DNA from: an uncultured Bacteroidales bacterium
Lineage (GTDB): Bacteria > Bacteroidota > Bacteroidia > Bacteroidales > Paludibacteraceae
Assembly (NCBI GenBank): GCA_902766045.1
Contig: CACXCA010000010.1
Coordinates: 1-64,000, forward strand
Direction of reading: 5' to 3'
Length of the DNA: 64,000 nt
Of this stretch, positions 27,092-36,988 are shown piece by piece. Positions within the stretch are counted from its first letter, which is position 1. The number at the start of each line of letters is the position of its first letter. The notes under the pieces are model-generated. The model was not told the origin of the DNA and searched no databases. It saw nothing but the letters and a program-made list of their open reading frames with translations. Both the position numbers and the translations under genes were made by a program.

Positions 27092-27655
27092 ATGAAAATA
27101 GCATTAATAGACAATTACGACAGTTTCACCTATAATCTGTATCATCTTTTAAGAGAGTTAGACGTAGATGTTACCGTATATAGAAATGATCAGTTTGAAC
27201 TAAACGATCTTGCACTATATGATAAAATATTACTAAGCCCCGGTCCAGGCATTCCGTCTGAAGCTGGACTGCTTACACAAGTAATAAAAGAGTATGCAGG
27301 GAAAAAACCGATCTTAGGCATCTGTCTAGGCGAACAAGCGATCGGAGAAGTCTTTGGAGGAACATTAATCAACCTAAGCGAAGTATTTCATGGAGTACAA
27401 ACACCGGCACACATCATTACCGATGATTACATTTTCAAAGGTTTACCCAACGACATCGTGGTCGGACGTTATCATTCCTGGGTAGTGGATGCAAAAACAT
27501 TACCAGACACACTTGAAATAATATCCACTAGCGATGAAGGACAGATCATGGCACTCCGTCATAAAACTTATGACATACGTGGCATTCAATTTCATCCTGA
27601 ATCAATTTTAACTCCTCAAGGCAAGGTTATGATAAGCAACTGGATAAATAAATAA
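27092..27655 (+). CDS. trpG: Anthranilate synthase component II (glutamine amidotransferase)
   Basis: The 187-residue class I amidotransferase supplies ammonia from glutamine to TrpE. The nucleophile is C78 in L-G-I-C-L-G-E-Q, the oxyanion region is L-S-P-G-P-G (48-53), and the His-Glu pair is in F-H-P-E-S-I near the C-terminus. The dedicated position between trpE and trpD supports a tryptophan rather than a folate role. Confidence 0.96.
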   Translation: MKIALIDNYDSFTYNLYHLLRELDVDVTVYRNDQFELNDLALYDKILLSPGPGIPSEAGLLTQVIKEYAGKKPILGICLGEQAIGEVFGGTLINLSEVFHGVQTPAHIITDDYIFKGLPNDIVVGRYHSWVVDAKTLPDTLEIISTSDEGQIMALRHKTYDIRGIQFHPESILTPQGKVMISNWINK

Positions 27656-27695
27656 TACATCAACAGACATTTTAATCATTCGCATTTTTTTGACC

Positions 27696-28700
27696 ATGGA
27701 TAAAATATTAAAAGAAATCACGCACCAAGAGACTTTCACTTCGGAGCAGGCAAAAGAAATCATTATAGATATAACAAAAGAAGAATACTCGAATGAACAG
27801 ATAGCAGCTATCTTGATGGGTATTCAGATGAGAGGTGTAACTGTAGATGAAATCATTGGGTTTCGAGAAGGTCTATTAGCTACAGGAAAAGCAGTTGATC
27901 TGTCTCCCTACAACGTAATTGATATTGTTGGAACGGGAGGTGATGGCAAAAACACGTTCAACATATCGACAGCGGCATGTCTTGTTGTCGCTGGTGCAGG
28001 ATACAAAGTAGCTAAACACGGTAACTATGCTGCCTCCAGTGTATCGGGAGCCAGTAACGTTTTGGAGGCACATGGCATAAAATTTACAAGCGACAATGAT
28101 CAGTTAAGACGTAATATTGAAACTTGCGGTTTTGTATATCAACATGCGCCTTTGTTTGCAAGTGGAATGAAATATGTTGCACCTGCAAGAAAACAAATGG
28201 GTGTACTCGGTACTCCGACCTTCTTCAATCTCTTAGGTCCATTGGTAAATCCATGCAGACCCACTCATCAACTTTTAGGTGTAGCCGATTTAAATCAAAT
28301 GAGATTATACCAACAAGTCTATCAACGACTTAACATTCAATTCGGAATCGTCACAAGCATAGATGGTTACGATGAAATCTCCTTAACCTCAGATTTCAAA
28401 GTAATAACCAACACCAAAGAGCATATTTATACTGCAGATAAAGTTGGAATGAAAGCTTTCAAACAAAACGAGCTATATGGAGGAAACACATTAGACGAAG
28501 CAAAAAAAATCTTTGATAATGTATTAACCAATCAATGCACAGAGGCACAAAAAGACGTCGTCCTCATCAATGCAGCTTTTGCTATTCAAGTAATAGAGCC
28601 GGATAAAAGCATTGATGAATGTATCAGTATTGCCAAAGAATCATTAGAAAGTGGAAAAGCATACAATGTCTTAACAAAATACATTGAATTGAATAGTTAA
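27696..28700 (+). CDS. trpD: Anthranilate phosphoribosyltransferase
   Basis: TrpD joins anthranilate to PRPP. The start is the ATG at 27696 (M-D-K-I-L-K-E-I); a TTG two codons upstream is possible but unlikely. The PRPP-binding motif G-T-G-G-D-G-K-N-T-F-N-I-S-T and the K-H-G-N-Y-A-A-S-S segment are intact. About 334 residues, normal. Confidence 0.97.
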   Translation: MDKILKEITHQETFTSEQAKEIIIDITKEEYSNEQIAAILMGIQMRGVTVDEIIGFREGLLATGKAVDLSPYNVIDIVGTGGDGKNTFNISTAACLVVAGAGYKVAKHGNYAASSVSGASNVLEAHGIKFTSDNDQLRRNIETCGFVYQHAPLFASGMKYVAPARKQMGVLGTPTFFNLLGPLVNPCRPTHQLLGVADLNQMRLYQQVYQRLNIQFGIVTSIDGYDEISLTSDFKVITNTKEHIYTADKVGMKAFKQNELYGGNTLDEAKKIFDNVLTNQCTEAQKDVVLINAAFAIQVIEPDKSIDECISIAKESLESGKAYNVLTKYIELNS

Positions 28701-28710
28701 ATCATTCATC

Positions 28711-29511
28711 ATGAAAGATATATTAGAAGATATCATTGCCAACAAGCGGAAAGAAGTGGATGCGTCCAAAGGGCTCTTACCATTCGAGAATCTTCGCAAG
28801 CTAGTGGAGAAGAAGATGGAATTGTCCGAATTCGCCAAACATTCCATGCGTAACTCACTTCTGAATAGTCAGTCAGGAATCATCAGTGAATTCAAACGGA
28901 AATCGCCTTCCAAAGGATGGATTCATGAGAATGCCAAGGTAACTGAAGTGGTACCACAATATGCTCAAAATGGAGCATCTGCCATTTCTATACTAACCGA
29001 CTTCACATTCTTTGGTGGAAACCAAAATTTCATCCGCGAAGTACGTCCCCTAATAGAGACTCCTATTCTTCGTAAAGATTTCATCATTGACGAATATCAG
29101 TTATATGAAGCAAAACTAATTGGTGCCGATGCTGTCTTGTTAATCGCGGCAGACCTGACGAAAGTACAGTGTCATGAACTATTACAACGAGCTCATCAGT
29201 TGGAATTAGAAGTTCTGTTGGAGATTCATGATGAAAAAGAGTTGGATTATCTCACACCAGAAGTGGATATGTTAGGCGTTAACAACCGTCATTTAGGTAC
29301 TTTTCACACGGATGTACAGCAATCCTACGACATTGCCAAGCTTCTTCCAAAAGAATTCACATTGGTCAGTGAAAGCGGTATCAGCAATCCATCAACGGTA
29401 AAAGAGCTTCGAAATGCAGGATTCAGAGGATTCCTTATTGGAGAAACATTCATGAAGGAAGAAGACCCAGGAGCTGCCTTGAAAACATTTATACAACAAA
29501 TTCATAATTAA
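28711..29511 (+). CDS. trpC: Indole-3-glycerol phosphate synthase
   Basis: This 266-residue TIM barrel closes the indole ring from CdRP. Signature segments: S-E-F-K-R-K-S-P-S-K-G (catalytic Lys), I-L-R-K-D-F-I-I-D-E-Y-Q, L-L-E-I-H and S-E-S-G-I. It is a monofunctional TrpC; trpF is separate and follows 8 bp later. Confidence 0.97.
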   Translation: MKDILEDIIANKRKEVDASKGLLPFENLRKLVEKKMELSEFAKHSMRNSLLNSQSGIISEFKRKSPSKGWIHENAKVTEVVPQYAQNGASAISILTDFTFFGGNQNFIREVRPLIETPILRKDFIIDEYQLYEAKLIGADAVLLIAADLTKVQCHELLQRAHQLELEVLLEIHDEKELDYLTPEVDMLGVNNRHLGTFHTDVQQSYDIAKLLPKEFTLVSESGISNPSTVKELRNAGFRGFLIGETFMKEEDPGAALKTFIQQIHN

Positions 29512-29519
29512 TTACGCTC

Positions 29520-30143
29520 ATGATAATTAAAGTTTGTGGCATGAGAGAGGCAAAAAACATCCAGGAGGTAGAAAACTTGGGTGTTGACTGGATGGGATTC
29601 ATCTTTTATGAAAAATCCAAACGATTTGTCTCTGAGCGTCCCGAATACATCCCTATGAAAGTCAAACGAATAGGTGTATTCGTAGATTGTACGATAGAAA
29701 AGATTCTTACCAAAATGGAGGATTTTCAACTGGATGGAATACAACTGCATGGAAGTGAGAGTCCTGAATACTGTCAAGAGCTACGAAAAAGGATAAACCA
29801 ATCCATATTGATCAACAAGGCATTTGGTATCCGTACAATAGATGATTTAAAGCAATCTTATGACTACGAAGGAGTGTGCGATTACATCCTATTCGACACC
29901 AAAACTGAAAGCAAAGGAGGGTCTGGTCAATCATTCGACTGGTCCATTCTCACTCATTACCAAGGAGAAACACCCTTTTTACTCAGTGGAGGAATCGGAT
30001 TAGAAAACGAAGAAGAACTCAAATCCTTTCACCACGAACGACTCGCAGGAGTTGATTTAAACTCCAGATTCGAGATTTCACCAGCGTTAAAAGACACAAA
30101 TAAACTAGATCTATTTTTAAAAAAATTCAACAGATATGAATAG
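29520..30143 (+). CDS. trpF: Phosphoribosylanthranilate isomerase
   Basis: This 207-residue barrel performs the Amadori rearrangement of phosphoribosylanthranilate. The catalytic cysteine is in I-K-V-C-G-M (residues 3-8), with Q-L-H-G and F-L-L-S-G-G-I-G further along. It overlaps trpA by 8 bp. Confidence 0.96.
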   Translation: MIIKVCGMREAKNIQEVENLGVDWMGFIFYEKSKRFVSERPEYIPMKVKRIGVFVDCTIEKILTKMEDFQLDGIQLHGSESPEYCQELRKRINQSILINKAFGIRTIDDLKQSYDYEGVCDYILFDTKTESKGGSGQSFDWSILTHYQGETPFLLSGGIGLENEEELKSFHHERLAGVDLNSRFEISPALKDTNKLDLFLKKFNRYE

Positions 30144-30918
30144 AATCAATCAACTTTTTCAAACCAGACCCAATCGTTTGCTGAGTTTGTATTTCTGTGC
30201 AGGTTCGCCAACATTAGACGGCACCGTAAATGTCATTGAGACTCTTACCCGTAGAGGAGTAAACATGATTGAAATAGGCATTCCTTTTAGTGATCCAATG
30301 GCCGATGGACCCGTCATTCAATCTGCGGCAACTCAATCTTTGCGAAACGGCATGACTCTGAAATTACTCTTCAATCAGTTGAAAGACATTCGGGAAAAAA
30401 TAATAAGACCTGTTCCCCTCATTCTGATGGGATACATGAATCCTATCATCCAATATGGTTTTGAACATTTCTGTCAAAGCTGTACAGAAGTAGGCATTGA
30501 CGGTGTCATCATCCCCGACCTTCCTTTCGATGATTACATGAAAGATTTCAAACCCATTGCCGACAAATATGACTTACGCATCATCATGCTCATAACACCA
30601 GAGACAAGTGATGAAAGAATTCGATTCATTGATGATAACACCGATGGATTCATCTATATGGTTTCATCTGCCGCCACAACAGGTACTCAGCAATCATTTG
30701 ACGAGATGAAACAACAATATTTCAATCATGTACGCTCATTAAATTTGAAGAATCCAACCATGATTGGCTTTGGTATCAGCAACAAACAAACATTTGAGAC
30801 CGCCCAAGCCAACGCCAACGGAGCCATCATCGGTTCTAAATTCGTTCAATTGTTAGACGAAGAAAAAGGAGATCCAGAGAAAGCCTTAGATCGACTGTTC
30901 ATATCTTTACTAAAATAG
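30136..30918 (+). CDS. trpA: Tryptophan synthase alpha chain
   Basis: TrpA cleaves indole-3-glycerol phosphate and passes indole to TrpB. Catalytic glutamate and aspartate lie in E-I-G-I-P-F-S-D-P-M-A-D-G-P and in I-I-P-D-L-P-F. 260 residues. It ends the trp operon; a palindromic terminator follows 19 bp after the stop. Confidence 0.97.
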   Translation: MNRINQLFQTRPNRLLSLYFCAGSPTLDGTVNVIETLTRRGVNMIEIGIPFSDPMADGPVIQSAATQSLRNGMTLKLLFNQLKDIREKIIRPVPLILMGYMNPIIQYGFEHFCQSCTEVGIDGVIIPDLPFDDYMKDFKPIADKYDLRIIMLITPETSDERIRFIDDNTDGFIYMVSSAATTGTQQSFDEMKQQYFNHVRSLNLKNPTMIGFGISNKQTFETAQANANGAIIGSKFVQLLDEEKGDPEKALDRLFISLLK

Positions 30919-30937
30919 AAATTAAGGCTTATAATAC

Positions 30938-30970
30938 AGGGACGCATATGATGCGTCCCTCTTTTTTTTT
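30938..30970 (+). terminator. Terminator of the trp operon, GGACGC-palindrome type
   Basis: A perfect 10-bp stem AGGGACGCAT / ATGCGTCCCT with a 3-nt loop (30938-30960) is followed by a run of nine T. Its GGACGC core recalls the other GC-rich hairpin at 57026-57043. Confidence 0.95.
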
Positions 30971-31002
30971 CAGACAGGTTCTTCCATTCATTTACGGAAC
31001 CA

Positions 31003-32046
31003 TCATCTGTTATAATTTTTGTTGTCGATATAGACTTCTAACAATTTAGTAATACCTGCTTGATTATTCGGGATAACCATCATATCCGCAACAGAAGCAG
31101 GAACCAAGCAACTATTTCCAACAGTCAAAGAGACTTCCCTAATCTCTGGCATCACATTCCATCCATATCCTTTCGTGCTTACAATCTTGATTGTACAATC
31201 TCCCTGCAAACACATATAGATTACAAAAGAATCATACTTAAAAAGTTTTCGATGAAAAGCCCGATTGATTTCTAACAATTTCACCGTAAAGAAAGGAGAG
31301 TCTGAAATACAGACAGGTTTATTTATTGTTCTATGATATTCAACTTTAGCCGATTCCGAGACCTGATAATCAAGAGCATCCACTGCAAGCTCCGTATGAA
31401 GTTGTCTTGGCTGACCATTTAAACCCATACGTCCATAGTCATATATTCGATAGGTTATATCACTACTTTGTTGAACTTCAGCAACTAGAGAGCCACCTCC
31501 AATAGCATGGACTCTTCCGGCTGGAATAAAAAAGACATCACCCACCTTTATATTATACTCCTGCAACACATCACAGATGGAGCCGTCCTCAATTCGTTTA
31601 CCATATTCATACTTAGATATCAACGAATTGAATCCGCAATATAACTTAGCATTCTCTTGAGCATCCATCACATACCACATCTCCGTTTTACCGAAACAGC
31701 CATGGCGTTGCATTGCCAATTCATCATTCGGATGGACTTGAACAGATAGATTTTCTGCCGCATCAATAAATTTAACAAGCAGAGGGAATACCGTACCATA
31801 CTGGTTCAGCACAGTCTTACCAACCAAATAATCTTTATATTCAGCTACCAATTCGTTCAAAGTCTTACCCTTCAGCGGACCATTCATCACCACTGATTCA
31901 CTCTCTTTCACAGCACTTATTTCCCAACTTTCTCCAATCTTATCATTTGGATCGGAAGGAAGACCTTTAAACTGTTTCAACCTATTTCCGCCCCACACCA
32001 ACTGATGCAGATTCAACTCAAACAAGAACGGATATAATACAATCAT
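31003..32046 (-). CDS. manA: Mannose-6-phosphate isomerase, class I
   Basis: This 347-residue zinc enzyme interconverts fructose-6-P and mannose-6-P, feeding GDP-sugar synthesis. Zinc ligands are visible in Q-V-H-P-N-D, in K-T-E-M-W-Y and in G-R-V-H-A-I-G. The N-terminus L-V-W-G-G-N-R-L and the following G-E-S-W-E-I-S are typical of the Bacteroidota/Firmicutes branch. It begins 2 bp after the CapD-like gene, so both belong to a surface-sugar operon. Confidence 0.93.
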   Translation of the reverse strand: MIVLYPFLFELNLHQLVWGGNRLKQFKGLPSDPNDKIGESWEISAVKESESVVMNGPLKGKTLNELVAEYKDYLVGKTVLNQYGTVFPLLVKFIDAAENLSVQVHPNDELAMQRHGCFGKTEMWYVMDAQENAKLYCGFNSLISKYEYGKRIEDGSICDVLQEYNIKVGDVFFIPAGRVHAIGGGSLVAEVQQSSDITYRIYDYGRMGLNGQPRQLHTELAVDALDYQVSESAKVEYHRTINKPVCISDSPFFTVKLLEINRAFHRKLFKYDSFVIYMCLQGDCTIKIVSTKGYGWNVMPEIREVSLTVGNSCLVPASVADMMVIPNNQAGITKLLEVYIDNKNYNR

Positions 32047-32048
32047 TT

Positions 32049-33974
32049 TTATTGTCTGTTTTTATCTAATTTAGAGAAGACACTGTTGTTACTAATATAT
32101 TCAGGAATAATCTCTTTAATCTTAGAGACAATATCAAAATCGCCTCCTGTCACAAGAATATTCTTCAATTCATCCAACTGTTGGTCAACATATTTTTCCT
32201 CATATTTCACAACTCTAGCGTGCATAATCTTAGGATGTTCCGTAGGAATTGTATTTTCCTTATCCGACAACAATTCCTCAGATAATTTTTCACCAGGTCT
32301 TAATCCTATTTCTTTTATTTCTACATTTTTCAACTTAGAAAGACGTATCATATTTTCTGCCAGATCATAAATACGAACCGGCTTACCCATATCAAACACA
32401 AAGATATCACCACTATCACCAATCGAACTAGCTTCCAATACCAAATTAGCGGCTTCCTGAATAGTCATGAAATAGCGAAATACATCTTTATGCGTAACCG
32501 TCAATGGTCCTCCCATCTCCAACTGCTTATGGAAAAGAGGCACAACAGAACCACTGGAACCAAGTACATTTCCAAAACGAGTCGTCACAAAAGAGGTAGG
32601 AGTCGATGGACGGCTCTGAACAAATATTTCAGCCAAACGTTTGGTTGCCCCCATTACGTTCGTCGGGTTAACAGCCTTATCCGTGGATATCATCACGAAC
32701 TTTGCTGTTTTATATTTCATGGCAGCTTCCGACAGCACCTTCGTACCAAAGACATTGGTACAAGTAGCCTCATACGGATTTTCCTCCATCAACGGAACAT
32801 GCTTATAAGCCGCTGCATGATAAATAATATCCGGATGATATTTTGAGAAAATACGATCAATCACAACAGGATCCCTCACATCTGCAATTTCAAATATCAC
32901 TCTATTTGAAAAGACCTTATACACATCGGAGTTTTTCAATTCGAACTTCAAATCAAAGATAGACGACTCTGCCTGATCCAATGCAATTACCTGACGAGGA
33001 TTATGCACAATCACCTGACGAAGAATCTCACTTCCAATAGAACCAGCTGCTCCAGTAACCAAAACAACTCGATTATCAATTTCCCTTACAATATTGTTTT
33101 CATTAATCACAATCGGATCCCTATCCAACAAATCCTCAATCTTAATGTTTTGCAACATATTAGGAGAGAACTGATCATTAATCCACGAATCAATTTTAGG
33201 AACAACCTTAATTCTCAGTTTTAAGTTCAACGCTTTATTGATAATCTCCTGTCGTCTGCTCACAGATATCTTCGGTAAAGCCAAGATAAGCGTATCGACC
33301 TCTTTTTGATTCACGAAAGAGCTATTCAACACATTGTTTGCCAGAAGAACCGGAGTTCCATCAATCGACTTGTTAGTGATATTGACATTATCATCCAAGA
33401 AAGCAATCACCTTACTTTTAGGAGACTCAGTTTGTTGTTTCAATGCATTACTCACCAATACACCCACATTACCTGCACCATAAATCACCACATTAGATGT
33501 ATCATTGGAATGTCCCAAATCAAAATCACGATAAAAGAACTTCACAAAAAGTCGTTCAGAAATCATCATGACAGAAACGAAAGAGACATGAAACAGCATT
33601 TCGAAAGGTGCCAACAAATAAAAATCGATGTCTTGAATAAAGCAAGAGCACAATTTCATCACCAAATAAATAACATAAACAACAAGATTGGCTTTCAAAA
33701 TAAGCGTGACATCACTCAATCCCGCATGACGAATTATTCCATAATAAGGCTTGGCAACAACGAAAGAAAAGAGATACAACAACAGGATGGTAATAAACTT
33801 ACCCACCAAATCAATCATCGAAAAGGGGGTTGTATGACAACCAAACGAAATAACCAGCAGGAATACAAGGAAAACAACAATCAAATCGCATAAAAGCACC
33901 ATCCATTTTGAAAATGGACTGCTTGAACAATGGCTCAAAATCGATTTAAATATATTACCTAAATATTCTGACAT
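32049..33974 (-). CDS. CapD/WbpM-like membrane nucleotide-sugar 4,6-dehydratase
   Basis: The start is the ATG at 33974 (M-S-E-Y-L-G-N); an in-frame TTG 21 bp upstream is less likely. The 641-residue protein has four N-terminal membrane helices (about 20-125), a first Rossmann-like domain with I-Y-G-A-G-N-V-G, and a C-terminal short-chain dehydratase domain with V-T-G-A-A-G-S-I-G. Its catalytic motif has the S-T-D-K-A and M-G-A-T-K form of inverting and retaining UDP-GlcNAc dehydratases, not Y-x-x-x-K. Such enzymes make 4-keto-6-deoxy sugars for capsule, O-antigen or protein glycans. Its partner is manA, 2 bp downstream. Confidence 0.9.
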   Translation of the reverse strand: MSEYLGNIFKSILSHCSSSPFSKWMVLLCDLIVVFLVFLLVISFGCHTTPFSMIDLVGKFITILLLYLFSFVVAKPYYGIIRHAGLSDVTLILKANLVVYVIYLVMKLCSCFIQDIDFYLLAPFEMLFHVSFVSVMMISERLFVKFFYRDFDLGHSNDTSNVVIYGAGNVGVLVSNALKQQTESPKSKVIAFLDDNVNITNKSIDGTPVLLANNVLNSSFVNQKEVDTLILALPKISVSRRQEIINKALNLKLRIKVVPKIDSWINDQFSPNMLQNIKIEDLLDRDPIVINENNIVREIDNRVVLVTGAAGSIGSEILRQVIVHNPRQVIALDQAESSIFDLKFELKNSDVYKVFSNRVIFEIADVRDPVVIDRIFSKYHPDIIYHAAAYKHVPLMEENPYEATCTNVFGTKVLSEAAMKYKTAKFVMISTDKAVNPTNVMGATKRLAEIFVQSRPSTPTSFVTTRFGNVLGSSGSVVPLFHKQLEMGGPLTVTHKDVFRYFMTIQEAANLVLEASSIGDSGDIFVFDMGKPVRIYDLAENMIRLSKLKNVEIKEIGLRPGEKLSEELLSDKENTIPTEHPKIMHARVVKYEEKYVDQQLDELKNILVTGGDFDIVSKIKEIIPEYISNNSVFSKLDKNRQ

Positions 33975-34006
33975 GAAATATAGTTGCGCGCACAATTTAT
34001 CATGTG

Positions 34007-34014
34007 CAAATATA
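34007..34014 (-). promoter_or_regulatory. -7 element of the CapD-manA operon
   Basis: TATATTTG on the minus strand, 32 bp before the ATG at 33974. The -33 box is not clear. Confidence 0.5.
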
Positions 34015-34087
34015 AACTATTTTATATATTTTAAAGAAATACAAACAGTAAGATTTTCAATAAAAAAAAACTTTTCAGGCAAAAAGA

Positions 34088-34118
34088 TTTTAAGTAAAAG
34101 ATAAATGTGTTATTTTTG
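34088..34118 (+). promoter_or_regulatory. Promoter of the thioredoxin-rfb operon
   Basis: TTTT (34088-34091, one mismatch), 19 bp, TATTTTTG (34111-34118, full match), 33 bp before the ATG at 34152. Confidence 0.55.
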
Positions 34119-34151
34119 GGGAGAAATTTAGTAACTAAAATAAAACAGAAT

Positions 34152-34610
34152 ATGAAAATAAGATTAGTCAAAGCAATAATTGCATGTTTCCTTTTCGGGA
34201 TTTCTTCCTGCGTATGCGCTGCAAACAAAGAAGGTAATAAAGAATCCGCGGGGAAAGTTATCCATATAAATTACGCTGAATTTAACAAGAGAGTGGTCGA
34301 TGTCAGAGCTGATGGATGGAATTATCTAGGTGACAAGCCATGCATTTTAGATTTCTACGCAAAATGGTGTGGTCCATGTAGAATGATTTCTCCATATCTC
34401 GACGATTTAGCCAAAGAATATGGTGATCAGATATATATTTACAAAATAGACGTTGATGAAGAAAAAGAATTAGGAAGAATGTTCGGTGCAGTCTCTATTC
34501 CTTTGTTGGTTTTCATTCCACAAAAAGACCAACCGCAAATGGCTCGTGGTGCCATGTCAAAAGCTGAATTAAAGAATGCAATTGAAACTGTTCTTCTTAA
34601 AAAGAAATAA
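34152..34610 (+). CDS. Thioredoxin-like lipoprotein
   Basis: The start at 34152 yields a lipoprotein signal with a lipobox at I-S-S-C20. The thioredoxin fold has the classic W-C-G-P-C at residues 72-76 and a cis-proline in V-S-I-P-L-L-V. About 152 residues. As an exported dithiol protein it would act in the periplasm, reducing or exchanging disulfides. It sits 6 bp before rfbA, a context with no obvious functional link, probably just shared transcription. Confidence 0.88.
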   Translation: MKIRLVKAIIACFLFGISSCVCAANKEGNKESAGKVIHINYAEFNKRVVDVRADGWNYLGDKPCILDFYAKWCGPCRMISPYLDDLAKEYGDQIYIYKIDVDEEKELGRMFGAVSIPLLVFIPQKDQPQMARGAMSKAELKNAIETVLLKKK

Positions 34611-34616
34611 GCAAAA

Positions 34617-35486
34617 ATGAAAGGAATAATCTTAGCTGGAGGAAGTGCAACGCGGCTCTATCCTCTATCTAAAGCTATATCAAAACAGATAATGCCTGTC
34701 TATGACAAGCCTATGATATACTATCCTCTTTCAACACTGATGTTGGCAGGGATAAAAGAAATACTAATCATCTCAACTCCAAGAGACTTACCTATGTTTC
34801 AACAGCTATTAGGCGACGGCAAACACTTAGGCATGTCTTTTAGTTATAAAATACAAGAAACGGCTAACGGATTAGCGCAGGCATTTGTTTTAGGAGCAGA
34901 ATTTTTAAATGGTGAGAAAGGCTGTTTAATCTTAGGTGACAATCTTTTCTACGGTCAAAATTTTTCTGCAATGCTGAAACGTGCAGCTAGCAGAGAAATC
35001 GGAGCTACAGTATTTGGATACTACGTAAAAGATCCATCAGCATACGGTGTGGTTGAATATGATGAATCGGGGAAAGTTATTTCTCTTGAGGAGAAACCTA
35101 AAAATCCAAAGTCAAATTATGCAGTTCCCGGACTCTATTTCTATGACAAGACCGTCACAGAAAAAGCAAAAAAAGTAAAGCCATCTGCAAGAGGTGAATA
35201 CGAGATAACCGATCTAAACAAAATGTATTTAGAGGAAGGCACCTTGCAAGTAGATTTGTTCGGACGCGGTTTCGCATGGCTCGATACAGGAAACTGTGAT
35301 TCATTATTGGAAGCCAGCAATTTTGTTGAAACAATTCAAAAACGACAAGGCTATTATATCGCTTGTCTTGAAGAAATAGCATGGCGTAACAAATGGATTA
35401 ACGACGAGCAGCTTAGGAGTTTAGGAAATCAATTGTCAAAAACTCAATATGGTCAATACATATTATCTTTATTAGAAGAAAAATGA
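34617..35486 (+). CDS. rfbA: Glucose-1-phosphate thymidylyltransferase
   Basis: RfbA makes dTDP-glucose, the first step to dTDP-L-rhamnose. The N-terminus [14 protein letters not shown] is the nucleotide-binding motif; [12 protein letters not shown] and L-G-D-N-L-F-Y-G follow. 289 residues, normal. The stop overlaps rfbC by 4 bp (ATGA). Confidence 0.96.
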   Translation: MKGIILAGGSATRLYPLSKAISKQIMPVYDKPMIYYPLSTLMLAGIKEILIISTPRDLPMFQQLLGDGKHLGMSFSYKIQETANGLAQAFVLGAEFLNGEKGCLILGDNLFYGQNFSAMLKRAASREIGATVFGYYVKDPSAYGVVEYDESGKVISLEEKPKNPKSNYAVPGLYFYDKTVTEKAKKVKPSARGEYEITDLNKMYLEEGTLQVDLFGRGFAWLDTGNCDSLLEASNFVETIQKRQGYYIACLEEIAWRNKWINDEQLRSLGNQLSKTQYGQYILSLLEEK

Positions 35487-36031
35487 TTTTCACAGAACAA
35501 AAAATAAAAGGCGTTTGGGTGATAGAACCTAAAGTATTTGCTGATAGCAGAGGATATTTTATGGAAGCCTTCAAACAAAACGAGTTTGAAGAGCATGTTG
35601 GAAAGATTAACTTTGTTCAAGACAACGAATCAAAATCATCGTATGGAGTACTTCGTGGATTACATTACCAAAAAGGTGAATTTTCACAAGCTAAATTGGT
35701 ACGTGTAATCAAAGGTGAGGTTTTAGACGTTGCCGTTGATATCAGAAAGAGTTCTCCTACGTTTGGTCAACATGTTGCCGTATTACTCAGCGAAGACAAC
35801 AAGAAACAATTATTTATTCCAAGAGGCTTTGCGCACGGATTTGTTGTTTTAAGCGATGAAGCTATCTTCACTTATAAAGTGGATAATGTATATGCACCAC
35901 AAGCAGACGCAGGAATCATGTTCAATGACCCAACCATTGCTATTCAATGGCCTATTGACAGTTCAAAAATGTTACTATCAGAAAAAGACAAGAAACATCC
36001 TCAATTGAAAGATGCCATTGTTTTTGAATAA
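35483..36031 (+). CDS. rfbC: dTDP-4-dehydrorhamnose 3,5-epimerase
   Basis: This 182-residue cupin epimerises the 4-keto sugar at C3 and C5. The catalytic His is in L-R-G-L-H-Y-Q, with D-V-A-V-D-I-R and P-R-G-F-A-H-G-F typical of the family. Coupled to rfbA (4-bp overlap) and 11 bp before rfbD. Confidence 0.96.
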   Translation: MIFTEQKIKGVWVIEPKVFADSRGYFMEAFKQNEFEEHVGKINFVQDNESKSSYGVLRGLHYQKGEFSQAKLVRVIKGEVLDVAVDIRKSSPTFGQHVAVLLSEDNKKQLFIPRGFAHGFVVLSDEAIFTYKVDNVYAPQADAGIMFNDPTIAIQWPIDSSKMLLSEKDKKHPQLKDAIVFE

Positions 36032-36042
36032 TATAAAGTACC

Positions 36043-36894
36043 ATGAATATATTAGTCACTGGAGCTAACGGACAACTAGGTAATTCCATCCAAAAAATTC
36101 ATGTTCAATATCCTGAACATAAGTTTATTTTCACGGATGTGCCCGAAGTTGACATTACAAATCTTGATTTATTAAGAGAATTAGTCAAAAAAGAACAAAT
36201 TGGAGCTATCATCAACTGTGCGGCATTCACGGCTGTTGACAAAGCAGAGAGTTGTGAAGAGCTAGCAGAGAAGATCAACGTAACAGGTCCGAAGAATCTC
36301 GCAATTGCAGCACACGAAGTTGGTGCCAAATTGGTTCACATCTCAACAGATTATGTATTTGGAGGAAAGAGCAGTTTACCTCTAAAAGAAACAGATGAGA
36401 CTGCACCTATAGGTGTTTACGGACGTACTAAACGTCAAGGAGAAATAGAGGTCGAAAAGAGTGGATGTGATGCCATCGTCATACGTACAGCATGGCTATA
36501 CAGCGAATATGGTAATAATTTTGTCAAAACGATGCTTCGTCTAGGCAAAGAGAGAGAAAGCCTCAACGTTGTATTTGATCAAATAGGGACACCTACCTAT
36601 GCAACAGACCTAGCATACGCCATCATGACATTGCTAAACAAAGGAATTAACAAGTTTGAGATATACCATTTTTCCAACGAAGGTGTTATCAGCTGGTATG
36701 ATTTTACAAAAGCCATATTTGAAATTGCTGGATATAACACGACCGTGGGAGCTATTGAAAGCTATGAATATCCAACCGCAGCAGAACGTCCCGCTTATAG
36801 TGTTCTCAACAAACGGAAGATAAAGAAAGCTGGCGTCACGGTTCCTTACTGGAAAGATTCCTTAAAAGAGTGTATGTCCATACTTTTAGCATAA
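36043..36894 (+). CDS. rfbD: dTDP-4-dehydrorhamnose reductase
   Basis: RfbD reduces the keto sugar to dTDP-L-rhamnose. It is an extended SDR with G-A-N-G-Q-L-G at residues 7-13, S-T-D-Y-V-F-G and the catalytic Y-G-R-T-K. 283 residues. rfbB (dTDP-glucose 4,6-dehydratase), normally in this cluster, is absent: the operon ends in a terminator and cstA follows. The missing step must be encoded elsewhere. Confidence 0.95.
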   Translation: MNILVTGANGQLGNSIQKIHVQYPEHKFIFTDVPEVDITNLDLLRELVKKEQIGAIINCAAFTAVDKAESCEELAEKINVTGPKNLAIAAHEVGAKLVHISTDYVFGGKSSLPLKETDETAPIGVYGRTKRQGEIEVEKSGCDAIVIRTAWLYSEYGNNFVKTMLRLGKERESLNVVFDQIGTPTYATDLAYAIMTLLNKGINKFEIYHFSNEGVISWYDFTKAIFEIAGYNTTVGAIESYEYPTAAERPAYSVLNKRKIKKAGVTVPYWKDSLKECMSILLA

Positions 36895-36922
36895 AAAGAC
36901 GAGCCTATCTCGTCTTTTTTTT
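36894..36922 (+). terminator. Terminator of the thioredoxin-rfb operon
   Basis: Stem AAAAGACGAG / CTCGTCTTTT with a 5-nt loop, running into eight T (36915-36922), directly at the rfbD stop codon. Confidence 0.92.
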
Positions 36923-36988
36923 GCCAAACACTTTATACGAAAGACAATTTAGTACAATTGAATAAACCAACACTTAAACAGATTAACA

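Noticed and set aside
33306-33893. 195-codon open frame antisense to the CapD-like gene
   Set aside because: Composition is a His/Asn/Ile-rich mirror of the membrane-helix and Rossmann coding strand; no family features. Shadow frame.
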